Shown in pieces: positions 1-6,316 of a DNA stretch of 8,859 nucleotides; the stretch's first letter is position 1; the number at the start of each line of letters is the position of its first letter. The notes beneath the pieces are model-generated. The model had not been told where the DNA came from and ran no database searches. It saw only the letters and a list, made by a program, of their open reading frames with translations. The stretch spans positions 1 through 8,859 of the forward strand of contig PXBM01000185.1 in the NCBI GenBank assembly GCA_003566935.1, read 5' to 3'. Source of the stretch: Syntrophomonadaceae bacterium (GTDB lineage: Bacteria; Bacillota; Dethiobacteria; DTU022). Made by a program: the position numbers and the translations under genes.

Positions 1-999
1 CTGGTCGAGGAGGTCCATGATACCCGCAAGCGGGCCACCATTTTCGATGTATCACACATGGGGGAAGTGAGCGTTGAAGGTAAGGATGCCGAAGCGTTTT
101 TGCAGAAAATCCTGGTAAATGACATCTCAAGATTAAAAGATAATGCAATTATGTACAGTCCGGTCTGTTATCCCGATGGTGGGGTAGTCGATGATATCTT
201 GATCTACAGGATAAGTGGAGACAATTACTTACTGGTAGTAAACGCAGCAAATACCGACAAAGATTATGCCTGGTTTCAGGAAAACGTGTTCGGTGATGTT
301 AAACTGCAGAACTTATCTCCCGAGTATGCCCAGATAGCCCTGCAGGGGCCAAACAGTGAGGCAATCCTGCAGCAGCTGACTGGCACACCGCTGGGTGAAA
401 TGAGAAATTATCATTTTCTGCCCTCGGTTGATCTAGCCGGGGTTGATTGTATTGTCTCCCGGACCGGTTACACCGGTGAAGATGGTTTTGAGGTTTACTG
501 CAAGAATGAAGGAGCTTCGAAATTGTGGGATGCCGTCTGGGAAGCGGGTCAGAAGCATGAATTAAATCCTGCCGGATTGGGTTCAAGAGATGTATTACGC
601 CTTGAAGCTTCGATGCCGCTTTACGGTCATGAATTAAGCAAGGAATTAACCCCTCTCCAGGCCCGCCTGGATCGTTTTGTGGCCCTGGATAAAGAGGTTG
701 AATTTAATGGCCAGGCTGCCCTGAAAAAGCAGAAAGCAGAAGGTATGGATAGAATGCTTTATGGCCTGGAAATGCTGGAGCGCGGAGTGCCGCGTGAAGG
801 ATATTCGGTTAAATCAGGTGATCAGGAAATCGGCTGGGTTAGCAGTGGTTCTTTTTCGCCGACCCTGGATAAATTTATTGCCATGGCCTTTCTGGATCCT
901 GAAGTTGCCGATCAGGCGGAAGAAGTTGAGTTAATGATTAGGACCCGTTCTTACCGGGCCAAAATCATAAAACTGCCATTTTATAGGAGGAAAAAGTGA
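1..999 (+). CDS. gcvT: Glycine cleavage system T protein (aminomethyltransferase), 5'-partial
   Basis: This is the tetrahydrofolate-dependent aminomethyltransferase of the glycine cleavage complex. It takes the aminomethyl group from the lipoyl arm of GcvH, gives methylene-tetrahydrofolate and releases ammonia. The frame is open from base 1 and begins within the conserved region that reads IFDVSHMGE (about positions 40-66), so roughly 30 N-terminal residues lie outside the window. Other family signatures are VNAANTDKD (about 238-264), RTGYTGEDGFEVY (about 460-498), the SRDVLRLEASMPLYGHEL block (about 583-636), and a C-terminal SPTLDKFIAMA to LPFYRRK segment. No frameshift is visible. The stop TGA (997-999) overlaps the gcvH ATG by one base (TGATG), so translation is probably coupled. 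An internal ATG at 58 is not the true start, because the conserved sequence continues upstream of it. Identification is secure. Confidence 0.96.
   Translation: MVEEVHDTRKRATIFDVSHMGEVSVEGKDAEAFLQKILVNDISRLKDNAIMYSPVCYPDGGVVDDILIYRISGDNYLLVVNAANTDKDYAWFQENVFGDVKLQNLSPEYAQIALQGPNSEAILQQLTGTPLGEMRNYHFLPSVDLAGVDCIVSRTGYTGEDGFEVYCKNEGASKLWDAVWEAGQKHELNPAGLGSRDVLRLEASMPLYGHELSKELTPLQARLDRFVALDKEVEFNGQAALKKQKAEGMDRMLYGLEMLERGVPREGYSVKSGDQEIGWVSSGSFSPTLDKFIAMAFLDPEVADQAEEVELMIRTRSYRAKIIKLPFYRRKK
985..990 (+). promoter_or_regulatory. Ribosome binding site that fixes the gcvH start
   Basis: AGGAGG lies 8 nt upstream of ATG 999. The in-frame GTG at 996 would be only 5 nt away and gives one extra residue, so ATG 999 is preferred. 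Confidence 0.8.
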
Positions 1000-1397
1000 T
1001 GGGTTATAACATTGTTGATGGTGTTAAGTACACCAAGAAGCACGAGTGGGCACGTCAGGAAGGTAACGAAGCTGTAGTAGGTTTAAGTGATTATGCACAG
1101 GACAAGCTTGGTGAAATTGTTTTCGTTGAGCTGCCGGATGTCGGAACAGAAGTTGAAGCCGGTAAAGGTTCTGCAGTGATCGAGTCAGTTAAGGCTGTTG
1201 CCGATCTTTATGCTCCCGCCGACGGGACTATTACTGAAGTTAATGAAGATCTTTTAGACCAGCCTGAAGTAATCAACTCAGACCCTTACGGAGAAGGCTG
1301 GGTTTACAAAATGGAGCTTAAAGATGAAAGCCAGATGGATGAACTGATGGACAAACCGGCTTACGAAAAATTTGTCGTGGAGGAGGATGAAAAGTAA
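999..1397 (+). CDS. gcvH: Glycine cleavage system H protein (lipoyl carrier)
   Basis: GcvH is the lipoylated shuttle of the glycine cleavage system. Its lipoyl-lysine swings between the P, T and L proteins. The 132-residue product is the usual family length. It opens with the typical YTKKHEWAR segment (residues 11-19), followed by VGLSDYAQDKLGEIVFVELPDVG. The lipoyl site is the ESVKAVADLYAP motif with Lys65 (codon 1191-1193). The C-terminal half has the usual NEDLLDQPEVINSDPYGEGW block. The gene shares one base with gcvT and ends 3 nt before gcvPA. It is the probable substrate of the octanoyltransferase and the LipS-type pair encoded downstream. No other lipoyl-domain protein is encoded in this window. 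The start was chosen from the spacing to AGGAGG. Confidence 0.97.
   Translation: MGYNIVDGVKYTKKHEWARQEGNEAVVGLSDYAQDKLGEIVFVELPDVGTEVEAGKGSAVIESVKAVADLYAPADGTITEVNEDLLDQPEVINSDPYGEGWVYKMELKDESQMDELMDKPAYEKFVVEEDEK
1381..1386 (+). promoter_or_regulatory. Ribosome binding site with a long spacer upstream of gcvPA
   Basis: AGGAGG sits inside the 3' end of gcvH. It is 14 nt from ATG 1401, longer than the 7-9 nt seen at the other junctions here. No better Shine-Dalgarno sequence lies closer. The start itself is supported by the conserved GcvPA N-terminus (HYLPLT at residues 5-10). Confidence 0.55.
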
Positions 1398-1400
1398 CCT

Positions 1401-2750
1401 ATGGGTGGTAAACATTACCTTCCCCTCACCGATGAAGATCGGCGTGAAATGCTTGCTGAAATTGGGGTTAAGTCGACTGAAGATCTTTTTAGTGATATTC
1501 CCAGGGAAGTGCGCTTGCAGCGTGAGCTTGAATTGCCTCCAGCAATGTCTGAGTTCGAGGTCTTCAAACATCTAAATGAGCTTGCTTCTAAGAATAAGCA
1601 TTTTAACAACTGCGTTTCCTTCATGGGTGCCGGGGTTTATGATCACTTTATACCGGCCGTGATTAAGCATATCACGGGAAGAAGCGAATTTTATACGTCG
1701 TATACTCCCTACCAACCTGAAATCAGTCAGGGAGTGCTGCAGGCTATTTTTGAGTACCAGACCATGATCTGCCAGCTGACTGGAATGGAAGTGGCCAATG
1801 CGTCAATGTATGACGGTGGCACAGCTGTTGCGGAAGGAGCTGTTATGGGCTGCGGTGCGACCCGTCGCTCTAAAGTCCTGGTTTCCCGTTCAGTCAGTCC
1901 TTTATACAGGGCAGTTCTGGATAACTACTTTAGCAGCCGTGGTCTTGAAGTTGAAGAAATTCCTATTAAAGATGGTTATACCGATCGTTCGGAGCTGGAA
2001 AACAAGATGGGTGAAGATATTGCCACTGTTATTCTTCAGCAGCCCAACTTTTTTGGTTTAGTTGAAGATATGGAAGGAATTGCTGACATGGTGCACAGCC
2101 ATAAAGCATTGCTGCTTGTTTCAGCTGATCCGCTTTCTCTGCCGCTGCTCCAGGCTCCTTCTGAATATGGTGCTGATATAGTAGTCGGTGAAGGCCAGGG
2201 ACTTGGTGTGCCGGTATCATTTGGCGGACCGCTGCTCGGCATTATGGCGGCAAAAAATAAATTTGTCCGGCAAATGCCCGGCCGTATAGCCGGTGAAACC
2301 GTTGATAGTGAAGGCAACCGCGGTTACGTGTTAACCCTGCAGACCAGGGAGCAGCATATCAGGCGTGAAAAAGCACCTTCCAACATCTGCTCCAATCAAG
2401 CCCTGGTTGCCCTTGGAGCTGCGGTTTACATGGCTGCAATGGGCCCGCAGGGCATGCGGAAAGTGGCCGAACAGTGCTTGCAGAAAGCGGCGTATGCCCG
2501 TGAAAGTATTAAAGCCCTGAAAGGCTACGATGATGTGTTTTCCGGCAGTTCATTTAAAGAGTTTGCTGTTACAGTTCCCGGGGATCCCGCTGAACTGAAC
2601 AAGAAACTGCTGGAAAAGAACATTTTAGGAGGAGTCGATCTGACTCCATTTTACCCGGAGCTTAAAAACACTATGCTCTTTGCAGTAACAGAAAAGCGGA
2701 CTAAGGAAGAAATTGATGCCCTGGTCCGGGAATTGGAGGGATGGAAATGA
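1401..2750 (+). CDS. gcvPA: Glycine dehydrogenase (decarboxylating) subunit 1
   Basis: This is the N-terminal-half subunit of the two-subunit P protein. With GcvPB it decarboxylates glycine and passes the aminomethyl group to lipoyl-GcvH. The 449 residues match the usual GcvPA size. Visible family signatures are HYLPLTDEDRREML at the N-terminus, FMGAGVYDHFIP (residues 74-85), YTPYQPEISQG (101-111), the ASMYDGGTAVAEG block, and the QTREQHIRREKAPSNICSNQ block towards the C-terminal third. It has the aminotransferase fold but not the PLP-binding lysine, which in split P proteins is carried by GcvPB. The stop overlaps the gcvPB start as ATGA (2747-2750), consistent with equal synthesis of the two subunits. 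Identification is secure. Confidence 0.97.
   Translation: MGGKHYLPLTDEDRREMLAEIGVKSTEDLFSDIPREVRLQRELELPPAMSEFEVFKHLNELASKNKHFNNCVSFMGAGVYDHFIPAVIKHITGRSEFYTSYTPYQPEISQGVLQAIFEYQTMICQLTGMEVANASMYDGGTAVAEGAVMGCGATRRSKVLVSRSVSPLYRAVLDNYFSSRGLEVEEIPIKDGYTDRSELENKMGEDIATVILQQPNFFGLVEDMEGIADMVHSHKALLLVSADPLSLPLLQAPSEYGADIVVGEGQGLGVPVSFGGPLLGIMAAKNKFVRQMPGRIAGETVDSEGNRGYVLTLQTREQHIRREKAPSNICSNQALVALGAAVYMAAMGPQGMRKVAEQCLQKAAYARESIKALKGYDDVFSGSSFKEFAVTVPGDPAELNKKLLEKNILGGVDLTPFYPELKNTMLFAVTEKRTKEEIDALVRELEGWK
2735..2739 (+). promoter_or_regulatory. Ribosome binding site that fixes the gcvPB start
   Basis: GGAGG at the end of gcvPA is 7 nt from ATG 2747. An in-frame ATG at 2741 would begin almost on the Shine-Dalgarno sequence and is unlikely to be used. 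Confidence 0.75.
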
Positions 2751-4210
2751 GAAAATCAAAAGCCCTTTTATTCGAAATGAGTAGGCCCGGGCGCCAGGGA
2801 TATTCTCTGCCTTCCAATGATGTTCCTGAAAAATCTCTGGATGAATTGCTACCGAAAAAGGTACAGCGCAGTGAAACGCTGGAATTGCCTGAGCTGTCTG
2901 AAGTAGAAGTAGTTCGCCACTATACCGAATTGTCAACCCGGAACTTTGGTGTTGATACCGGGTTTTATCCGCTTGGCTCATGTACCATGAAATATAACCC
3001 AAAGATTAATGAAGAAGTGGCAGCCTTGCCCGGATTTGCTTTCATGCATCCCTGCCAGCCTGAGGAAACAACCCAGGGCGCTCTTGAGTTGCTCTATAAC
3101 TTTGAGCAGGGATTAAAAGAGTTGACGGCCATGGATCGCTTTACTATGCAGCCTTCCGCTGGAGCACATGGTGAGCTGACTGGTTTAATGGTGATCCAGG
3201 CTTACCACCGCAGCCGGGGGGACCATAAGCGCAATAAGGTTCTTATTCCTCTTTCGGCTCATGGAACCAACCCTGCCACGGTAAGTATGGCCGGTTATGA
3301 AGTTGTTCAGATCCCCTGTGATGATCGCGGTCTGGTTGATTTAGACGCCCTGAAAGAAGCAGTTGACGAATCAACTGCTGCCCTGATGCTGACTAATCCC
3401 AGCACCCTGGGTCTCTTTGAGGAAGAAATTATTCCCATGTCCAAGGCTGTTCATGAGGCCGGAGGGCTTCTCTATTATGATGGAGCGAACCTAAATGCTA
3501 TTATGGGTTATGCCCGTCCAGGGGACATGGGTTTTGACGTGGTTCATTTAAACATTCATAAAACCCTTTCCACACCGCACGGTGGTGGAGGACCCGGCAG
3601 TGGTCCGGTCGGCGTAAAAGAAAGGCTTATACCCTACCTGCCTGTGCCGCTGGTCAGTAAAGAGAAAAACCGGTTTTACCTGGACTACGATTTGCCCGAG
3701 ACTATCGGAAAGATGCATTCCTTTTACGGCAACTTCGGCGTAGCGATCAAGGCCTATACTTACATGCGTATGATGGGTGCAGAGGGCTTGAAAGAGGCTT
3801 CAACCGATGCTGTAATCAATGCGAACTACCTGATGAGCCTGCTCAAGAAAACCTACTATGTCCCCTATGATCGGATCTGCAAGCATGAGTTTGTTGTTTC
3901 AGCTAAGCCGGAGAAGAAGAAAGGTGCAGGTGCAGGCGATATAGCTAAAGCGCTGCTTGATCGCAACTTCCATCCACCGACAGTTTACTTCCCGTTAATT
4001 GTAGATGAAGCTCTGATGATTGAACCGAATGATACAGAAGCTAAAGAAACTCTTGATGCTTTTGCTGCCACCATGGAGCAAATTGCCAAAGATATTGACG
4101 AGGATGCAGAAAAGGTTGCCCAAGGACCCTATAATACTGTAGTCGGACGTTTGGACGAAGTCAGGGCAGTGCGTAACCCGGTCTTAATCTGGGAGAAAGA
4201 TAAAGAGTAA
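2747..4210 (+). CDS. gcvPB: Glycine dehydrogenase (decarboxylating) subunit 2
   Basis: This is the PLP-carrying subunit of the split P protein. The product is 487 residues, the normal length for GcvPB. Conserved blocks are GFYPLGSCTMKYNP (residues 72-85), MQPSAGAHGELTG, AHGTNPATVSMAGY (from residue 171), YYDGANLNAIMGYARPGDMG, and NIHKTLSTPHGGGGPGSGP. In that last block Lys272 (codon 3560-3562) is the expected Schiff-base lysine for pyridoxal phosphate, just ahead of the glycine-rich loop. The C-terminal region (VYFPLIVDEALMIEPNDTEAKETLD) is typical of the family. The gene is joined to gcvPA by an ATGA overlap. It is the last gene of the glycine cleavage operon and is followed about 30 nt later by a probable terminator. 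Confidence 0.97.
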   Translation: MRKSKALLFEMSRPGRQGYSLPSNDVPEKSLDELLPKKVQRSETLELPELSEVEVVRHYTELSTRNFGVDTGFYPLGSCTMKYNPKINEEVAALPGFAFMHPCQPEETTQGALELLYNFEQGLKELTAMDRFTMQPSAGAHGELTGLMVIQAYHRSRGDHKRNKVLIPLSAHGTNPATVSMAGYEVVQIPCDDRGLVDLDALKEAVDESTAALMLTNPSTLGLFEEEIIPMSKAVHEAGGLLYYDGANLNAIMGYARPGDMGFDVVHLNIHKTLSTPHGGGGPGSGPVGVKERLIPYLPVPLVSKEKNRFYLDYDLPETIGKMHSFYGNFGVAIKAYTYMRMMGAEGLKEASTDAVINANYLMSLLKKTYYVPYDRICKHEFVVSAKPEKKKGAGAGDIAKALLDRNFHPPTVYFPLIVDEALMIEPNDTEAKETLDAFAATMEQIAKDIDEDAEKVAQGPYNTVVGRLDEVRAVRNPVLIWEKDKE

Positions 4211-4239
4211 GCTTTAGAAAAGTATGGAGTTATAGTTTG

Positions 4240-4286
4240 GGGGTGGCAGGAAAACAGCAAATCTTTCCTGCTTCCCCTGATTTATT
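4240..4286 (+). terminator. Probable intrinsic terminator after gcvPB
   Basis: A 14-position stem pairs 4240-4253 (GGGGTGGCAGGAAA) with 4264-4277 (TTTCCTGCTTCCCC). It has one T-T mismatch and one G-T wobble, and a 10-nt loop. A moderately T-rich tail (TGATTTATTCT) follows. The tail is imperfect, so termination may be partial. The position 30 nt after the gcvPB stop, and before a promoter-like sequence, supports the call. Confidence 0.65.
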
Positions 4287-4298
4287 CTGTCAAAGCCG

Positions 4299-4326
4299 GA
4301 TTCAGAGTTCGGGAACCAGGGTTCAG
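4299..4326 (+). repeat. Degenerate 7-bp tandem unit, four copies
   Basis: The stretch splits into consecutive heptamers GATTCAG, AGTTCGG, GAACCAG and GGTTCAG, with a loose consensus GGTTCAG. The third copy is the most divergent, and its GAACC is the reverse complement of GGTTC in the fourth. The region lies between the terminator and the candidate promoter and has no coding potential. Its function is unknown. With so few, imperfect copies chance is possible. Confidence 0.35.
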
Positions 4327-4376
4327 GAGTAGAGTAAAAAAGTAACAAATACATCTTTAAGTTGACGTAAAAGCTG

Positions 4377-4405
4377 CAGGTAGAGATGTTTAAGTGTAAT
4401 ATAAT
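4377..4405 (+). promoter_or_regulatory. Candidate sigma-A-type promoter for the lipS1-lipS2-lipM-lpd unit
   Basis: A perfect -10 hexamer TATAAT is at 4400-4405 in an AT-rich stretch. At 17-nt spacing the -35 (CAGGTA, 4377-4382) is poor. A better -35-like TTGACG is at 4362-4367, but it is 32 nt from this -10. At 17-nt spacing it would pair only with a weak GATGTT (4385-4390). Transcription starting near 4412 would give a leader of about 32 nt to ATG 4444. The promoter call is reasonable from context; the exact -35 is unresolved. Confidence 0.45.
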
Positions 4406-4433
4406 AGATAATGGTTCTGGAGTTAATTCTGAC

Positions 4434-4438
4434 GGAGG
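4434..4438 (+). promoter_or_regulatory. Ribosome binding site that fixes the lipS1 start
   Basis: GGAGG is 5 nt from ATG 4444. The in-frame ATG at 4411 has no Shine-Dalgarno sequence and falls directly after the TATAAT box, so it would be at or before the probable transcription start. Confidence 0.75.
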
Positions 4439-4443
4439 GCGTA

Positions 4444-5319
4444 ATGCATAAAACCGTTCAAAATATTGATAAATTGCTAGAACAGGCCTGGGAAACAAGA
4501 AAACTTTTTTTCCCTGACCAGATTGAATTCTCTGCTCCAAACCGGACTTTGTCAGTTTCGGTTACCGGCAGCAGCTGTGCTTTAAGCTGTGCACATTGTA
4601 ATGGTGTATATCTACAAAAGATGGCAACACTGGAAACAGCGCTTGCCAGTAAAAAAGGGCGGGAAAAGAGTTACCTGGTTTCCGGAGGATCTGACTCCAA
4701 GGGCAAAGTACCTCTCCTTGAGAAATGGGCGGAACTTGAAGAGTTGGCAGATCGCGGGCCCCTTAATCTGCACACCGGGCTGGTAACTGAAGAAGAAGCC
4801 ATGCGTCTGGCACAGATAGCAACAGTTGTTTCCTTCGATTTTATGGGCGATAATGAAACAATTAACAGGGTTTATGGTTTGTCAGCTACGGTTGAAGATT
4901 ATCTTGTTTCATACCGGCACCTGCAAAAGTATATCAGTGTTATACCCCACATTTGTGTTGGTTTAAATGGCGGAGTCGTTAAGGGAGAATATGAAACCCT
5001 GAAATATTTACAGCAAGAAGCTGTTGAAGCAATTAGCATGATTATTTTTCGACCGACTGAAGGGACCGCGTTTGAAGATTGCGAAACGCCACCTGTGGAT
5101 GAAGTAGCCGGGTTTATGGCTACAGCAAGGCTGATGTTTCCCCGGACACCGCTTTACCTTGGTTGTATGCGCCCGAGCGGACGTTACCGGGAAGCAGTGG
5201 ATACTTATGCTCTCAGGGCAGGTTTTAACAAAATAGTCCTGCCCGCACCGGCTGCCCGCCTTAAAGCTGAAGAGCTGGGGCTGGAAGTATCAATTTCCGA
5301 GGAGTGCTGTTCTTTATGA
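4444..5319 (+). CDS. lipS1: Biotin-synthase-like radical SAM protein, probable LipS1 of a two-protein lipoyl synthase
   Basis: This 291-residue radical SAM enzyme has the cluster motif CALSCAHC (Cys45, Cys49, Cys52). It resembles the archaeal/bacterial proteins annotated as biotin synthase homologues. Later conserved-looking parts are HICVGLNGGVVKGEYE (Cys171), RPTEGTAFEDCETPP (Cys213), LGCMRPSGRYRE (Cys241), and a terminal EECCSL (Cys288, Cys289). Some of these cysteines could bind an auxiliary Fe-S cluster. Classical LipA carries an extra CX4CX5C motif and a C-terminal RSSR motif, and neither is present. In the characterised Thermococcus system LipS1 acts on the 8-mercaptooctanoyl intermediate to add the second sulfur. 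Context is strong: it overlaps a second radical SAM gene and precedes an octanoyltransferase and lpd, next to the glycine cleavage genes. The LipS-pair role is inferred with good confidence. Which member is S1 rather than S2 is less certain. Confidence 0.72.
   Translation: MHKTVQNIDKLLEQAWETRKLFFPDQIEFSAPNRTLSVSVTGSSCALSCAHCNGVYLQKMATLETALASKKGREKSYLVSGGSDSKGKVPLLEKWAELEELADRGPLNLHTGLVTEEEAMRLAQIATVVSFDFMGDNETINRVYGLSATVEDYLVSYRHLQKYISVIPHICVGLNGGVVKGEYETLKYLQQEAVEAISMIIFRPTEGTAFEDCETPPVDEVAGFMATARLMFPRTPLYLGCMRPSGRYREAVDTYALRAGFNKIVLPAPAARLKAEELGLEVSISEECCSL
5301..5304 (+). promoter_or_regulatory. Ribosome binding site that fixes the lipS2 start
   Basis: GGAG (within GAGGAG) is 11 nt before ATG 5316. 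An in-frame GTG at 5304 overlaps this site and is therefore an unlikely start. ATG 5316 forms an ATGA overlap with the upstream stop. Confidence 0.6.
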
Positions 5320-6284
5320 TTCGCCTGTCAGTTGGATCTGCTGCCCTTCTGGGGCTATCTACCAACCGAATGGATGCATACCCGACGACTGCTTACCTGC
5401 TGTCGGGTAAAAGCTGCCGGATGAAATGCGCATTTTGTCCACAGGGCAATGGTGATGATGAAGCTTTAAAGCGCCTTGGTCGGATCAGTTGGCCTGAATA
5501 TACCTGGGATGAAGTTGAGTCAGCTTTGTCCAAAGCCGAAAGCAAAGGCCTGAAAAGGATATGCTTGCAATCGGTTAGGCACGATGAAGGGATTGAGCCC
5601 TTAATAGATATTGTCAAACGTCTGAGGAAAATAACCAGCCTTCCCTTATCGCTCTCAGCCTGGATCGGGAATGATAAAGAGGCCACAGCCCTTATTAATG
5701 CAGGTGTAGATAAGATCAGTGTATCGATCGATGTAGTTAACCCTACTGCTTTTGAGGATATTAAGGGTGGATCTCAAAAAGATCGCCTGGAACTACTTTT
5801 GAACTGTGCCGAAAAGCTGCCTGGAAAGATGAGCACTCATTTAATTTGCGGGTTGGGCGAGACGGAATTTGAAGCTTTGAAGATGATTGACATGCTGCTG
5901 AAAGCTAATGTTACCATTGCCCTCTTTGCTTTTGTACCGCTCAAAGGTACTGCCATGGAAAACCTGCAGCCTCCTCCTGTTGATTTTTATCGACGTATAC
6001 AGGCCGGTTACTACCTGTTAAAACACGGAAAAGCAGGCTTTATTTCCTTTGAGTTTGACAATGAACGCCTGGTGTCATTTGGCCTGGAGGAACAGGCTTT
6101 GAAAGATGTCCTTTCTGACGGCACAGCATTTCTAACCAGCGGTTGTTCCGGGTGTAACCGACCATACTATAATGAGCGGCCCGGCAAAGCTATCTATAAC
6201 TATCATCGTGCTTTAAGCAAAGAAGAAACTGATCAAGCTGTGCTGCAGCTTTTGGAATCGCTGAAACTGAAAATAGGACAATAA
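5316..6284 (+). CDS. lipS2: Biotin-synthase-related radical SAM protein, probable LipS2 of a two-protein lipoyl synthase
   Basis: This 322-residue radical SAM protein has the cluster motif CRMKCAFCPQG (Cys34, Cys38, Cys41). A SAM-fold core follows, with segments such as LSLSAWIGNDKEA, KISVSIDVVNP and HLICGLGETEFE. Near the C-terminus is SGCSGCNRPYYNERPG (Cys277, Cys280), a likely part of a second Fe-S cluster site. Like its neighbour it lacks the LipA-specific CX4CX5C and RSSR motifs. In the characterised Thermococcus pair LipS2 acts on the octanoyl substrate and LipS1 on the resulting 8-mercaptooctanoyl intermediate. The start overlaps the preceding gene by ATGA, so the two proteins are probably made together, as expected for a two-enzyme sulfur insertion. 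A true biotin synthase is unlikely, because no bio genes are nearby and the neighbours all concern lipoate. S1/S2 naming between the two genes is tentative. Confidence 0.72.
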   Translation: MIRLSVGSAALLGLSTNRMDAYPTTAYLLSGKSCRMKCAFCPQGNGDDEALKRLGRISWPEYTWDEVESALSKAESKGLKRICLQSVRHDEGIEPLIDIVKRLRKITSLPLSLSAWIGNDKEATALINAGVDKISVSIDVVNPTAFEDIKGGSQKDRLELLLNCAEKLPGKMSTHLICGLGETEFEALKMIDMLLKANVTIALFAFVPLKGTAMENLQPPPVDFYRRIQAGYYLLKHGKAGFISFEFDNERLVSFGLEEQALKDVLSDGTAFLTSGCSGCNRPYYNERPGKAIYNYHRALSKEETDQAVLQLLESLKLKIGQ

Positions 6285-6300
6285 GCGTTCAGGCTTTTAT

Positions 6301-6307
6301 AAGGAGG
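6301..6307 (+). promoter_or_regulatory. Ribosome binding site for the GTG-started lipM
   Basis: AAGGAGG is 9 nt before GTG 6317. An in-frame TAA at 6314-6316 excludes any earlier start. Confidence 0.8.
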
Positions 6308-6316
6308 ATGCCCTAA

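Noticed and set aside
1..60. Glycine riboswitch ahead of gcvT
   Set aside because: The gcvT start and its leader are outside the window; nothing in positions 4211-4443 resembles a glycine aptamer either.
1278..1571. Minus-strand and alternative-frame ORFs within gcvH/gcvPA and other genes
   Set aside because: They sit opposite or out of frame with strongly conserved genes and show no family motif or plausible ribosome binding site.
4411..4443. Earlier ATG start for the LipS1-like protein, adding 11 residues
   Set aside because: There is no ribosome binding site, and it lies 6 nt after a TATAAT box, so it would be at or before the transcription start; ATG 4444 has GGAGG at 5 nt.
4386..4451. 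21-codon ORF overlapping the LipS1 start
   Set aside because: It has a weak upstream Shine-Dalgarno sequence and no recognisable product, and it would cover the promoter -10 region.
4214..4540. 108-codon minus-strand ORF across the intergenic gap
   Set aside because: It covers the terminator, repeat, promoter and the start of lipS1; the composition has no recognisable domain and no conserved motif.
4444..6284. Annotation of the radical SAM pair as biotin synthase or as classical LipA
   Set aside because: There are no biotin genes nearby, there are two paired proteins, and LipA-specific CX4CX5C and RSSR motifs are missing; all the context concerns lipoate.
6285..6316. Possible separate promoter before lipM
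   Set aside because: The 32-nt gap contains only a ribosome binding site and an AT-rich stretch with no paired -35/-10 elements.
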